Source: a virus
Length of the DNA: 23,031 nt
Strand: one strand, 5' to 3'
Virus record (IMG/VR): IMGVR_UViG_3300037468_000381
Coordinates: 1-23,031 of that record
This document shows, one piece after another, positions 1 to 7,725 of this stretch. A model generated the notes under the pieces. That model was not told where the DNA came from and ran no database searches. It saw nothing but the letters and a program-made list of their open reading frames with translations. Numbering within the stretch: the first letter of the stretch is position 1; each line of letters starts with the position of its first letter. The position numbers were made by a program, and so were the translations under genes.

Positions 1-3000
1 TGACCCTACAACCGTGCTTGAACAAGGCATATCAGAAAATAATAATACGCCGCCATTTTCTGCTAATTCAACATGAGATAATAGAACATTATCAGAAGGA
101 TCTCTAAGATATACTGTGGTTGTATCTGTGCTTACATCCCATAAAGAATCACCTATAGTCCCACCGCTCACTTCAAGATAACCTATATCCCAATAAAAAT
201 CTGTGCCTAATGATGCATTAGGGACAAAAATATTACGTGCATCTATTGTATCATTTAAAGAAGCATCTAATCTTTCAATTGAAGCATCTTGAGATATGTT
301 CCAATCATATAAATAATTTATTGATCCATCATTGTTTATTCCTTGAATACCTTGTGTACCTTGAGCACCTTGTACACCTTGTATTCCTTGAAGTCCTTGT
401 GCAGGTCCTTGAATACCTTGTTCACCCATAAGACCCTGAATACCTTGAAGTCCTTGAGCTGGACCTTGAGTTCCTTGTCCACCTTGAATTCCTTGAATAC
501 TTTGTATACCTTGTTGTCCTTGAATACCTTGCGTTCCTTGTAAACCAAATGTTCCACTTACTTCAAGTAAACCACTATTCCATACAAAATATGAATCATT
601 TAAACATACATCTAAAATATATCCTGATAATAATGTACTAAAATCAATAGTATTATTAAGAGATGCTTCTATTGCATCAAGTCTACCATCTCTTACTGCC
701 AGACTTCCATCAACATATATTTTACTTACACCTCCTGTTCCACCACTTACTTCAAGATAACCTATATCCCAATAAAAATCTGTACCTAAAGAAGCATTAG
801 GAACAAATATACTATATGCATCTATTGTATCATTTAAAGAAGCATCTAATCTTTCAATTGAAGCATCTTGAGATATGTTCCAATTTATTAAATAATTTAA
901 TGAACCATCAACATAATCTTGACTTACACCTTCTCCTTGAATTCCTTGAATCCCTTGAGTTCCTTGAACCCCCTGTATTCCTTGAAGTCCTTGTGCAGGA
1001 CCTTGAATTCCTTGTTCACCTGTAAGACCTTGAATACCTTGAAGTCCTTGTGCAGGACCTTGTGTTCCTTGTCCACCTTGAATCCCTTGAACACTTTGTA
1101 TACCTTGTTGGCCTTGAATACCTTGATCACCTTGAATTCCTTGAGCTCCTTGAGTACTTTGATTACCTTGGATACCTTGAAAACCTTGTGTTCCTTGAGC
1201 ACTTTGAGATCCTTGAATACCTTGAATACCTTGATCACCTTGTTGTCCTTGGATACCTTGTGAACCCATTATACCTTGAGCACTTTGAGATCCTTGAATA
1301 CCTTGAATACCTTGAATACCTTGATCACCTTGTTGTCCTTGGATACCTTGTGAACCCATTATACCTTGAGCACTTTGAGATCCTTGAATACCTTGAATAC
1401 CTTGATCACCTTGTTGTCCTTGGATACCTTGATCTCCTTGTATACCAACAGCACCTTGAAATCCTGTTACACCTTGTTGGCCTTGTATTCCTTGAAGTCC
1501 TTGTGCAGGACCTTGAATTCCTTGTTCACCTGTAAGACCTTGAATACCTTGAAGTCCTTGTGCAGGACCTTGTGTTCCTTGTCCACCTTGAATCCCTTGA
1601 ACACTTTGTATACCTTGTTGGCCTTGAATACCTTGATCACCTTGAATTCCTTGAGCTCCTTGAGTACTTTGATTACCTTGGATACCTTGAAAACCTTGTG
1701 TTCCTTGAGCACTTTGAGATCCTTGAATACCTTGAATACCTTGATCACCTTGTTGTCCTTGGATACCTTGTGAACCCATTATACCTTGAGCACTTTGAGA
1801 TCCTTGAATACCTTGAATACCTTGAATACCTTGATCACCTTGTTGTCCTTGGATACCTTGTGAACCCATTATACCTTGAGCACTTTGAGATCCTTGAATA
1901 CCTTGAATACCTTGATCACCTTGTTGTCCTTGGATACCTTGATCTCCTTGTATACCAACAGCACCTTGAAATCCTGTTACACCTTGTTGGCCTTGTATTC
2001 CTTGAAGTCCTTGTGCAGGACCTTGAATTCCTTGTTCACCTGTAAGACCTTGAATACCTTGAAGTCCTTGTGCAGGACCTTGTGTTCCTTGTCCACCTTG
2101 AATTCCTTGAACACTTTGTATACCTTGTTGGCCTTGAATACCTTGATCACCTTGAATTCCTTGAGCTCCTTGAAGACCTTGTTGTCCTTGAATACCTTGA
2201 TATCCTTGAATACCTTGGGTTCCTTGAGCACTTTGATTACCTTGAACACCTTGAAAACCTTGAGAACCTTGTGTTCCTTGAGCGCCTTGTGTTCCTTGAG
2301 TACCTTGTCGTCCTTGAATACCTTGAACACCTTGAAAACCTTGAGAACCTTGTGTGCCTTGAACACCTTGAGTTCCTTGAATACCTTGAGTTCCTTGAGT
2401 ACCTTGTCGTCCCTGAACACCTTGAATACCTTGAGCACCTTGAGTTCCTTGAGCACCTTGAGTACCCTGAGTACCTTGTCTTCCCTGAACACCTTGAATA
2501 CCTTGAGTACCTTGTGTTCCTTGAGCACCTTGTGTTCCTTGAGCACCTTGTCGTCCTTGAACACCTTGTGTTCCTTGAGTACCTTGAGTACCTTGTGTTC
2601 CTTGAGCACCTTGTGTTCCTTGAGCACCTTGTCGTCCTTGAACGCCTTGCGTACCTTGAGTACCTTGTGTTCCTTGAGCACCTTGTGTTCCTTGAGTACC
2701 TTGTGTTCCTTGAGTACCTTGTCGGCCTTGAACGCCTTGAATACCTTGAGTTCCTTGAATACCTTGGCGTCCTTGAATACCTTGAAGCCCTTGAGCAGGC
2801 CCTTGTGTTCCTTGTCCACCTTGAAGTCCTTGAAAACTTTGTATACCTTGTTGGCCTTGAATACCTTGATCACCTTGAATTCCTTGAGTTCCTTGATTAC
2901 CTTGAATACCTTGAGCTCCTTGGATACCTTGATCTCCTTGAGTTCCTTGAATACCTTGAAGCCCTTGAGCAGGCCCTTGTGTTCCTTGTCCACCTTGAAG

Positions 3001-4854
3001 TCCTTGAAAACTTTGTATACCTTGTTGGCCTTGAATACCTTGATCACCTTGAATTCCTTGAGTTCCTTGATCACCTTTAATTCCTTGAGTTCCTTGGATA
3101 CCTTGATCTCCCTGAGCTCCCTGAGCACCTTCAGCACCTTGAAGTCCTATACTTCCATATGTTCCTTGAAGACCTTCATCTCCTTGAAATCCTTGAATTC
3201 CTTGTGCACCATCTACACCTTGAAATCCTGTTATACCTTGTTCACCTTGTGTTCCTTGAGTACCTTGAAATCCTTGAATTCCTTGTGTACCATCTACACC
3301 TTGAAATCCTGTTATACCTTGTTCACCCTGAAGTCCTTGTTCACCTTGAAGTCCTTGAGTTCCTTGTGTACCATCTACACCTTGAAATCCTGTTATACCT
3401 TGTTCACCCTGAAGTCCTTGTTCACCTTGAAGTCCTTGAGTTCCTTGTGTACCATCTACACCCTGAAATCCTGTTATACCCTGTTCACCCTGAATTCCTT
3501 GTAATCCTTGTGCTGGACCTTGAATACCTTGAAATCCCATTATACCTTGAGCTCCTTGAAGACCTTGAGCAGGACCTTGTGTTCCTTGTCCACCTTGTAA
3601 ACCTTGATGACTTTGTATTCCTTGTTCACCTTGAATACCTTGAACTCCTTGTGAACCTTCAATTCCCTGAATACCTTGAATACTTTGAATTCCTTGAATT
3701 CCTTGAAAACCTAATATTCCCTGAATTCCTTGAATACCTTGAACACTTTGAATTCCTTGAATTCCTTGAATTCCTTGAAAACCTAATATTCCCTGAATTC
3801 CTTGAATACCTTGAACACTTTGAATACCTTGAATTCCTTGAATTCCTTGAAAACCTAATATTCCCTGAATTCCTTGAATACCTTGAACACTTTGAATACC
3901 TTGAATTCCTTGAATTCCTTGATTACCAGTAATACCTTGTCTTCCTTGAGTTCCTTGAGTTCCTTGTGTTCCTTGAGAACCTTGAATTCCTTGAGTACCT
4001 TGAATTCCTAATACACCTTGTTGTCCTTGAATTCCTTGAATCCCTTGTCTACTTTGAATACCCTGTACACCCTGTACACCTTGAAATCCAGTTATACCTT
4101 GTATACCTTGAGTACCACTACCAGTGCCACCACTTACTTCAAGTAAACCTAAACTCCAATAAAAATCTGGTCCTAATGATGTTTCTTTTACGTAACCAGA
4201 AACTACATAATTTATTGATGCATTTATTCCTGCACCACTTTCAATACTATATTTATACTGTTCCCAAGTAGCACCCAATGATGCATTATACGCAACAGCA
4301 ATAAATTCTACATATGCAGTACCTGCATTACTTGGATCTACTAAATAAACTAAACCTGTTGATGGATTTAATAAAATTTGAAATGGATTTGATCCTATTA
4401 AAGAAGAATCAAAATAAATACCTACGACTTGAGAAAGATTATTATTATTAAGAATAACAGGATATTCATTACTTATTTTGTAATACGGTTTATTTATATC
4501 GATAACTTTATATCCTGGATAATTTTCAAATGGCCAAAATGTTGATGCTGTACAAGGATCTCTTAATATAGTAGTAGTATCAATAATCATTTTATACCAA
4601 TTGTAGTCTGCAGTAGTATTATTATCATACAAATTTGTATATTGATTTTTTACTGTTAAATTATCTACTACTACATTAACAAATTCTCCAGAACTTGCTT
4701 TAACTTTACCGGTCGTATTAACAGGAACTATAATTACGCCCCGTGACTCATTATAAATAACATCAAAATAGCGATGAATTTCTTGATTATTAAAATTTAT
4801 AATTCCAGGAACTTCGGGCCATGATGTTGTTAAATAGATATTTTTTAAATCCAT
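1..4854 (-). CDS. Giant collagen-like (Gly-X-Gln) phage fibre protein, C-terminus beyond the window
   Basis: Reading the minus strand from the ATG at 4854-4852, the frame stays open for 1618 codons to the left edge; I checked every codon. The next in-frame stop upstream is at 4998-4996 and no other ATG lies between, so this start is preferred. Layout: residues 1-240 form a globular, probably virion-attaching domain. Residues about 245-1310 are collagen-like triplets, nearly all Gly-X-Gln with X = I, T, A, V, L, S or E. Residues about 1311-1437 are a non-collagen segment with coiled-coil-like heptads (NISQDASIERLDASL). A second short collagen block covers about 1437-1505, and another copy of the coiled-coil module follows to the edge. 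Phage collagen-like proteins are usually trimeric tail or capsid fibres; that role here is inferred from family and location. Proline is almost absent except in twelve identical GPAQG interruptions. Transcribed divergently from the S1-domain gene. Confidence 0.9.
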   Translation of the reverse strand, partial: MDLKNIYLTTSWPEVPGIINFNNQEIHRYFDVIYNESRGVIIVPVNTTGKVKASSGEFVNVVVDNLTVKNQYTNLYDNNTTADYNWYKMIIDTTTILRDPCTASTFWPFENYPGYKVIDINKPYYKISNEYPVILNNNNLSQVVGIYFDSSLIGSNPFQILLNPSTGLVYLVDPSNAGTAYVEFIAVAYNASLGATWEQYKYSIESGAGINASINYVVSGYVKETSLGPDFYWSLGLLEVSGGTGSGTQGIQGITGFQGVQGVQGIQSRQGIQGIQGQQGVLGIQGTQGIQGSQGTQGTQGTQGRQGITGNQGIQGIQGIQSVQGIQGIQGILGFQGIQGIQGIQSVQGIQGIQGILGFQGIQGIQGIQSVQGIQGIQGILGFQGIQGIQSIQGIQGIEGSQGVQGIQGEQGIQSHQGLQGGQGTQGPAQGLQGAQGIMGFQGIQGPAQGLQGIQGEQGITGFQGVDGTQGTQGLQGEQGLQGEQGITGFQGVDGTQGTQGLQGEQGLQGEQGITGFQGVDGTQGIQGFQGTQGTQGEQGITGFQGVDGAQGIQGFQGDEGLQGTYGSIGLQGAEGAQGAQGDQGIQGTQGIKGDQGTQGIQGDQGIQGQQGIQSFQGLQGGQGTQGPAQGLQGIQGTQGDQGIQGAQGIQGNQGTQGIQGDQGIQGQQGIQSFQGLQGGQGTQGPAQGLQGIQGRQGIQGTQGIQGVQGRQGTQGTQGTQGTQGAQGTQGTQGTQGVQGRQGAQGTQGAQGTQGTQGTQGTQGVQGRQGAQGTQGAQGTQGTQGIQGVQGRQGTQGTQGAQGTQGAQGIQGVQGRQGTQGTQGIQGTQGVQGTQGSQGFQGVQGIQGRQGTQGTQGAQGTQGSQGFQGVQGNQSAQGTQGIQGYQGIQGQQGLQGAQGIQGDQGIQGQQGIQSVQGIQGGQGTQGPAQGLQGIQGLTGEQGIQGPAQGLQGIQGQQGVTGFQGAVGIQGDQGIQGQQGDQGIQGIQGSQSAQGIMGSQGIQGQQGDQGIQGIQGIQGSQSAQGIMGSQGIQGQQGDQGIQGIQGSQSAQGTQGFQGIQGNQSTQGAQGIQGDQGIQGQQGIQSVQGIQGGQGTQGPAQGLQGIQGLTGEQGIQGPAQGLQGIQGQQGVTGFQGAVGIQGDQGIQGQQGDQGIQGIQGSQSAQGIMGSQGIQGQQGDQGIQGIQGIQGSQSAQGIMGSQGIQGQQGDQGIQGIQGSQSAQGTQGFQGIQGNQSTQGAQGIQGDQGIQGQQGIQSVQGIQGGQGTQGPAQGLQGIQGLTGEQGIQGPAQGLQGIQGVQGTQGIQGIQGEGVSQDYVDGSLNYLINWNISQDASIERLDASLNDTIDAYSIFVPNASLGTDFYWDIGYLEVSGGTGGVSKIYVDGSLAVRDGRLDAIEASLNNTIDFSTLLSGYILDVCLNDSYFVWNSGLLEVSGTFGLQGTQGIQGQQGIQSIQGIQGGQGTQGPAQGLQGIQGLMGEQGIQGPAQGLQGIQGVQGAQGTQGIQGINNDGSINYLYDWNISQDASIERLDASLNDTIDARNIFVPNASLGTDFYWDIGYLEVSGGTIGDSLWDVSTDTTTVYLRDPSDNVLLSHVELAENGGVLLFSDMPCSSTVVGS
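172..335. repeat. Fibre-module repeat, copy A (coiled coil plus LEVSGG cap)
   Basis: About 165 bp, closely similar to 751-914 at an offset of 579 bp, with scattered substitutions. On the coding strand both copies give a DGS-NYL start, the heptad-like NISQDASIERLDASLNDT segment, IFVPNASLGTDFYWDIGYLEVSGG and a break. This is an older duplication of a non-collagen module inside the same fibre gene. Confidence 0.85.
751..914. repeat. Fibre-module repeat, copy B
   Basis: Partner of the copy at 172-335 (offset 579 bp). It lies just C-terminal of the long collagen block, so the module order is collagen, module, cap, collagen, module, cap. The cap motif (FYW-x-x-G-x-LEVSGG) also appears at about 4125-4185 and 545-600, each time immediately before a collagen block. 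Confidence 0.85.
974..2103. repeat. Exact 510-bp tandem duplication within the collagen-like gene (two copies plus 110 bp)
   Basis: Bases 974-1483 and 1484-1993 are identical at every position I compared. The identity continues into a third partial copy at 1994-2103, where the first difference from copy 2 is at 2104 (T against C at 1594). The unit is 170 codons, so reading frame and triplet register are kept. It contains shorter repeats of about 81-90 bp that include the GIMGSQG segment. The lack of any difference implies a very recent duplication, active homogenisation or an assembly artefact. Confidence 0.95.
2770..3071. repeat. 174-bp-spaced direct repeat in the collagen-like gene
   Basis: Bases 2770-2897 recur exactly at 2944-3071, an offset of 174 bp or 58 codons. 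Each copy begins with a GPAQGLQG interruption. This duplication is independent of the 510-bp unit and shows that the triplet region grew by repeated in-frame copying. Confidence 0.85.
3208..3500. repeat. 81-bp tandem repeat (27-residue collagen unit), about 3.5 copies
   Basis: The string ACCATCTACACC recurs at 3208, 3289, 3370 and 3451, exactly 81 bp apart. On the coding strand it gives GVDG, the only Asp-containing collagen triplet in this stretch. The surrounding unit is nine triplets long. Confidence 0.85.
3706..3921. repeat. 72-bp tandem repeat (24-residue collagen unit), three copies
   Basis: The string AAAACCTAATATTCC recurs at 3706, 3778 and 3850, exactly 72 bp apart. The encoded unit is eight triplets. 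It carries one Gly-to-Ser replacement (GIQSVQG) and one GILGFQG element per copy. Confidence 0.85.
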
Positions 4855-4864
4855 GACAAATGAT

Positions 4865-4880
4865 TTTATTTTATATATCT
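4865..4880 (-). promoter_or_regulatory. Putative late promoter of the collagen-like gene
   Basis: On the minus strand this reads AGATATATAAAATAAA, identical over 16 bases to the element before the gp25-like gene (9265-9280). It ends 10 bases before the ATG at 4854. It resembles the T4 late-promoter type of TATAAATA box in composition. Assignment as a promoter is inference from recurrence at the heads of transcription units. Confidence 0.55.
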
Positions 4881-4947
4881 TTTTGATTTTTGCGAGTGGT
4901 ATGTTTTCATTAAAATATAAAAATCGCTTTTTTTTAAAAAATATATA

Positions 4948-4961
4948 AGATATAAAATAAA
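4948..4961 (+). promoter_or_regulatory. Putative promoter of the S1-domain gene
   Basis: Reads AGATATAAAATAAA, the same element with one TA step missing. It ends 28 bases before the ATG at 4990, a longer leader than at the other sites. Together with the minus-strand copy at 4865-4880 it makes the 135-bp intergenic region a divergent control region. Confidence 0.45.
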
Positions 4962-4989
4962 GTTTTTTAACCTTTAAACTAAAATAAAA

Positions 4990-6219
4990 ATGGATTTAAA
5001 TAATCATGATAACTTCAACTGGTCAATGTATGAAGATGGGTACAACGGAAGTACTAAATTAACCCCCAATAAAGCTATCAATGGCAATTCCGAAAAAAAT
5101 AAATGTTTTTCACGTGAAATTTATGCTCAAAAACTTTTTGATATTTATACTAATCAAAATTCAGATCTAATTAAAAAAGATTTAAATAAAGGTGATGTTG
5201 TTTTTGTCACTGATATATTAAATATAAATGATACATTTATTGATATTGAAATATCAGGAGGTTTAACAGTAACAATTGATTTATTAAGAGAGAAAAAATT
5301 TATTCAAGTATTTGGATATAATACAGTTAATGAATTTATTGACTCATTACGTGAAAAAAATACAGTAAAAAAATTAATAGATAAAGGATTAAATGCATAT
5401 ATCATAGAATCTACACCTTCTGTAAAAATATCTTTATGGCAAGGACATCTCAAATCTGTAAGAGATGAATTTATGTTACAAATAGAAAATCCTACACAAG
5501 CTTATAAAGCTAAAATAATAGAAGCTAACAAAGGTGGATTTTTTGTTGAAGTTCAAGGTATAGAAGCGTTTATGCCAGGTTCATTAGCAGCACCCAATAA
5601 AATTATAGATTTTCAATCTTATATAGGGAAAGAAGTTATAGTAATGATAGAAGATTTTCTTAAAGAAATGAATTCATTTATAGTTTCACATAAAAAATAT
5701 CTTGCACATATACTTCCTATAAAAATACAAGAATTGGATACAAATAAAAAATATACAGGATTAGTTACAGGATGTTCTAAATACGGTATATTTGTAGAAT
5801 TTGAAGAATTATTTACAGGATTATTGCATACATCAAAAATGGATATAGAAACTAAAACACAATTTAATACAAGAAATGTTAAGGCAGGAGATCCTATAGA
5901 TTTTTATATCTCAGAAATAACCAAAGATAACAGAATAATACTCACTAAAGAAAGTCCTGAAGATAAATTAAGTAAAATACAAAATTTTATAATTTCTTCT
6001 AAAGATAAAGTATTAGAATCAAGTGTTGCAGCAGTAATGAATTTCGGGGTGATTGTATCTATTAGTGATAATAATTTAAACGGACTTATACCAATTTCTG
6101 AATTTAAAAAAAATAAAATAATGGTAAATAATTTTATCAACGGTGATAAAATAAATGTAATGTTTGATCAATATAAAGATGATAAAATAGTTTTTCGTTT
6201 AAGTATAGATAAAAGATAA
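4990..6219 (+). CDS. Phage protein with three S1-type RNA-binding domains
   Basis: A 409-residue protein. Three S1/OB-fold repeats are visible at about residues 168-234 (KAKIIEANKGGFFVEVQGIEAF, shortened here: GGFFVEV then AFMPGS), 252-320 (YTGLVTG-x5-GIFVEFE then GLLHTSKM) and 340-406 (VMNFGVIVSI then GLIPISEF). Residues 66-100 may be a degenerate fourth OB domain. The spacing GxV/I-x-GxFVE followed by G-x-(I/M)-(P/H)-x-S is the S1 signature. Cellular ribosomal protein S1 delivers mRNA to the 30S subunit, and S1-like genes have been reported in some very large phages. A role in favouring phage mRNAs, which here lack Shine-Dalgarno sites, is inference. It is the only gene between the divergent control region and a terminator. 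The first 60 residues are Asn-rich and unassigned. Confidence 0.85.
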   Translation: MDLNNHDNFNWSMYEDGYNGSTKLTPNKAINGNSEKNKCFSREIYAQKLFDIYTNQNSDLIKKDLNKGDVVFVTDILNINDTFIDIEISGGLTVTIDLLREKKFIQVFGYNTVNEFIDSLREKNTVKKLIDKGLNAYIIESTPSVKISLWQGHLKSVRDEFMLQIENPTQAYKAKIIEANKGGFFVEVQGIEAFMPGSLAAPNKIIDFQSYIGKEVIVMIEDFLKEMNSFIVSHKKYLAHILPIKIQELDTNKKYTGLVTGCSKYGIFVEFEELFTGLLHTSKMDIETKTQFNTRNVKAGDPIDFYISEITKDNRIILTKESPEDKLSKIQNFIISSKDKVLESSVAAVMNFGVIVSISDNNLNGLIPISEFKKNKIMVNNFINGDKINVMFDQYKDDKIVFRLSIDKR

Positions 6220-6224
6220 TTTTT

Positions 6225-6246
6225 AAAGGAGCCGAGAAGCTCCTTT
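6225..6246 (+). terminator. Rho-independent terminator after the S1-domain gene
   Basis: An 8-bp perfect stem, AAAGGAGC with GCTCCTTT, closes a 6-base loop (CGAGAA) and is followed by TTTTATTT. It starts 5 bases after the stop codon. Confidence 0.85.
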
Positions 6247-6253
6247 TTTATTT

Positions 6254-6269
6254 GAATATATAAAATAAA
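6254..6269 (+). promoter_or_regulatory. Putative promoter of the 6284-9229 unit
   Basis: Contains ATATATAAAATAAA (6256-6269), sharing 14 bases with the elements at 4865-4880 and 9265-9280. It lies directly after a terminator and 14 bases before the ATG at 6284, so it is placed where a new transcript would start. Confidence 0.5.
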
Positions 6270-6283
6270 TCTTTAATATTACA

Positions 6284-7714
6284 ATGAATAATAGAAAACC
6301 TCGTTCATACTCAGTACAAGAAGTACTAAATTTTTCAGACATTGGTATTGTATTCGAATTTTACTCAACAAAAGAATCAAATTTTATTGTGTCTGATCTT
6401 TCAAATCGCACATCTAAGAACATTATACTTACTAATGAAAAGAATTATGTTCCAACATATTCAAATGCTATACTTTTAAAAGAATATGAAGCAAAAAAAT
6501 CTCGCTATCAATTTTTGATAGCTTCTCAAAGTTATTATTCTATACTTCCTATTATAGATAGTGTTACTCAATGGTTATCTGAAAGTGCTGAAACTACACA
6601 TGACACAAAATTAAAAATGTCTTTGTCTTTTAATCATCGTCATCTTGAAACACTTTCATCCATTTCATTAATGAACCCTACTAGATTAGTTTTAAAATTT
6701 GATGAAAATTTTGTATACTCAAGATTTCCTGAACAAAAACATTCACCTTATGCATTATCAATTAAATCACTTACGCCAGTTGCAACTTATATAAATGAAA
6801 AAGAAATTGCAAAAAATATAGATAACATTTTAACTATGCCATCTGCCGGATATTATGGAATAGATTTTACAAATTATTCAAGGGGCATACTTGAATGTAA
6901 TTATATTGGCGGGAAAGAATATCCGAAAAAGACAAAAGAAATAAAAGAAATACTCGAATATTTCATTATTAAATCATATCAAAGTTTGAATGAAGAAAAT
7001 TATTCATTATTTGAAATTAATGAAATGAAAAGAATCACTGAAGATTTTGGAAAAATTCAAATGTCTTATATTGATCCTGAAATTTTCTTAAGAGAATTTC
7101 CTGAATTAAAAGTATATGTAGATTTAAAAACATCAACTCAAACTTTAAAAACATATTGGAGTGTTTTAAGAAAACCTTTATTTGAAATGATTTTAAATGG
7201 AAATTTAAGAAAAGGTCAATTTAATTATGATGCGCAATATGGTAGATTTCAATTAAGAAAAGCAGGAATAGGCGGAACTTTATTGAAAAATTTAGATTTT
7301 GTTAAATGTGAAATTACAGGTGTATTAGAAGGGTGTATATTTCAAGATTGCAATGTTGTTAATTCAAGAGTATATAATTCAAAATTTGTTCAAGGGAATA
7401 AAATAATAAATTCATATCTTGAAGGTGCAAGCATCAATAAACAAAATGAAGTTATTAAATCATATATAGTTAATAATGAAGAGGTTGTTAATTGTCCTGT
7501 AACAGAAAGTGTAATAAAATTTGCAACACCAGGAAAAGATCTTACATTAGATGAAAACAGTACATTGGTTGTAGGAAAACAATTACTACCAAAGAAAAGT
7601 GATGCAATCCAGATAGAAGAAATACGGGATTACACATTTATTAAAAAAATGAATAAAAAATCTGATGATACAGGATACGGAAATCTATATGATCGAAATA
7701 AATATTTAAAATAA
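6284..7714 (+). CDS. Uncharacterised 476-aa phage protein with a C-terminal beta-helix-like segment
   Basis: I do not recognise a firm family. The first 330 residues look like a mixed alpha/beta globular domain; around residue 203 the segment RGILECNYIGGKEYPKK stands out. That segment loosely recalls the strand-plus-glycine pattern of amidoligase-type (glutamine-synthetase-fold) enzymes, but no catalytic set can be confirmed by eye. Residues about 334-400 change character to short repeating strands (LDFVKCEITG, LEGCIFQDCN, VVNSRVYNS, INSYLEGAS) typical of pentapeptide-like or right-handed beta-helix structures. The basic tail ends in NLYDRNKYLK. It is the first gene after a terminator and putative promoter, and 11 bases upstream of the next gene, so it is probably co-transcribed with virion genes. 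It could be a virion protein or a modifying enzyme. Confidence 0.75.
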   Translation: MNNRKPRSYSVQEVLNFSDIGIVFEFYSTKESNFIVSDLSNRTSKNIILTNEKNYVPTYSNAILLKEYEAKKSRYQFLIASQSYYSILPIIDSVTQWLSESAETTHDTKLKMSLSFNHRHLETLSSISLMNPTRLVLKFDENFVYSRFPEQKHSPYALSIKSLTPVATYINEKEIAKNIDNILTMPSAGYYGIDFTNYSRGILECNYIGGKEYPKKTKEIKEILEYFIIKSYQSLNEENYSLFEINEMKRITEDFGKIQMSYIDPEIFLREFPELKVYVDLKTSTQTLKTYWSVLRKPLFEMILNGNLRKGQFNYDAQYGRFQLRKAGIGGTLLKNLDFVKCEITGVLEGCIFQDCNVVNSRVYNSKFVQGNKIINSYLEGASINKQNEVIKSYIVNNEEVVNCPVTESVIKFATPGKDLTLDENSTLVVGKQLLPKKSDAIQIEEIRDYTFIKKMNKKSDDTGYGNLYDRNKYLK

Positions 7715-7725
7715 TTAATACGGTA

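Noticed and set aside
1977-3137. Minus-strand open frame of 386 codons rich in Lys/Val/Phe
   Set aside because: It is a second minus-strand frame through the same repeat; only the Gly-X-Gln frame continues into globular domains on both sides.
1876-3504. Plus-strand open frame of 542 codons made of Leu/Ser/Thr repeats, and shorter ones at 237-431, 816-1025, 1050-1535, 1560-2045, 3159-3932 and 3966-4271
   Set aside because: They are antisense shadows of the collagen-like repeats; the short period keeps several frames free of stops, and their products are low-complexity without domains.
340-4100. Possible CRISPR array or satellite repeat because of the short regular repeats
   Set aside because: There are no unique spacers of constant length; the period is three codons and fits a coding triplet repeat.
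1-4854. Diversity-generating retroelement targeting the fibre gene
   Set aside because: No reverse transcriptase or template/variable repeat pair with adenine-biased differences is visible; the repeats are tandem and nearly perfect.
5904-6140. Small open frames opposite real genes (5904-6140, 8020-8220, 9218-9481, 12001-12249, 12514-12699, 16456-16686)
   Set aside because: All lie antisense to well-supported genes, have no domain and no credible start context.
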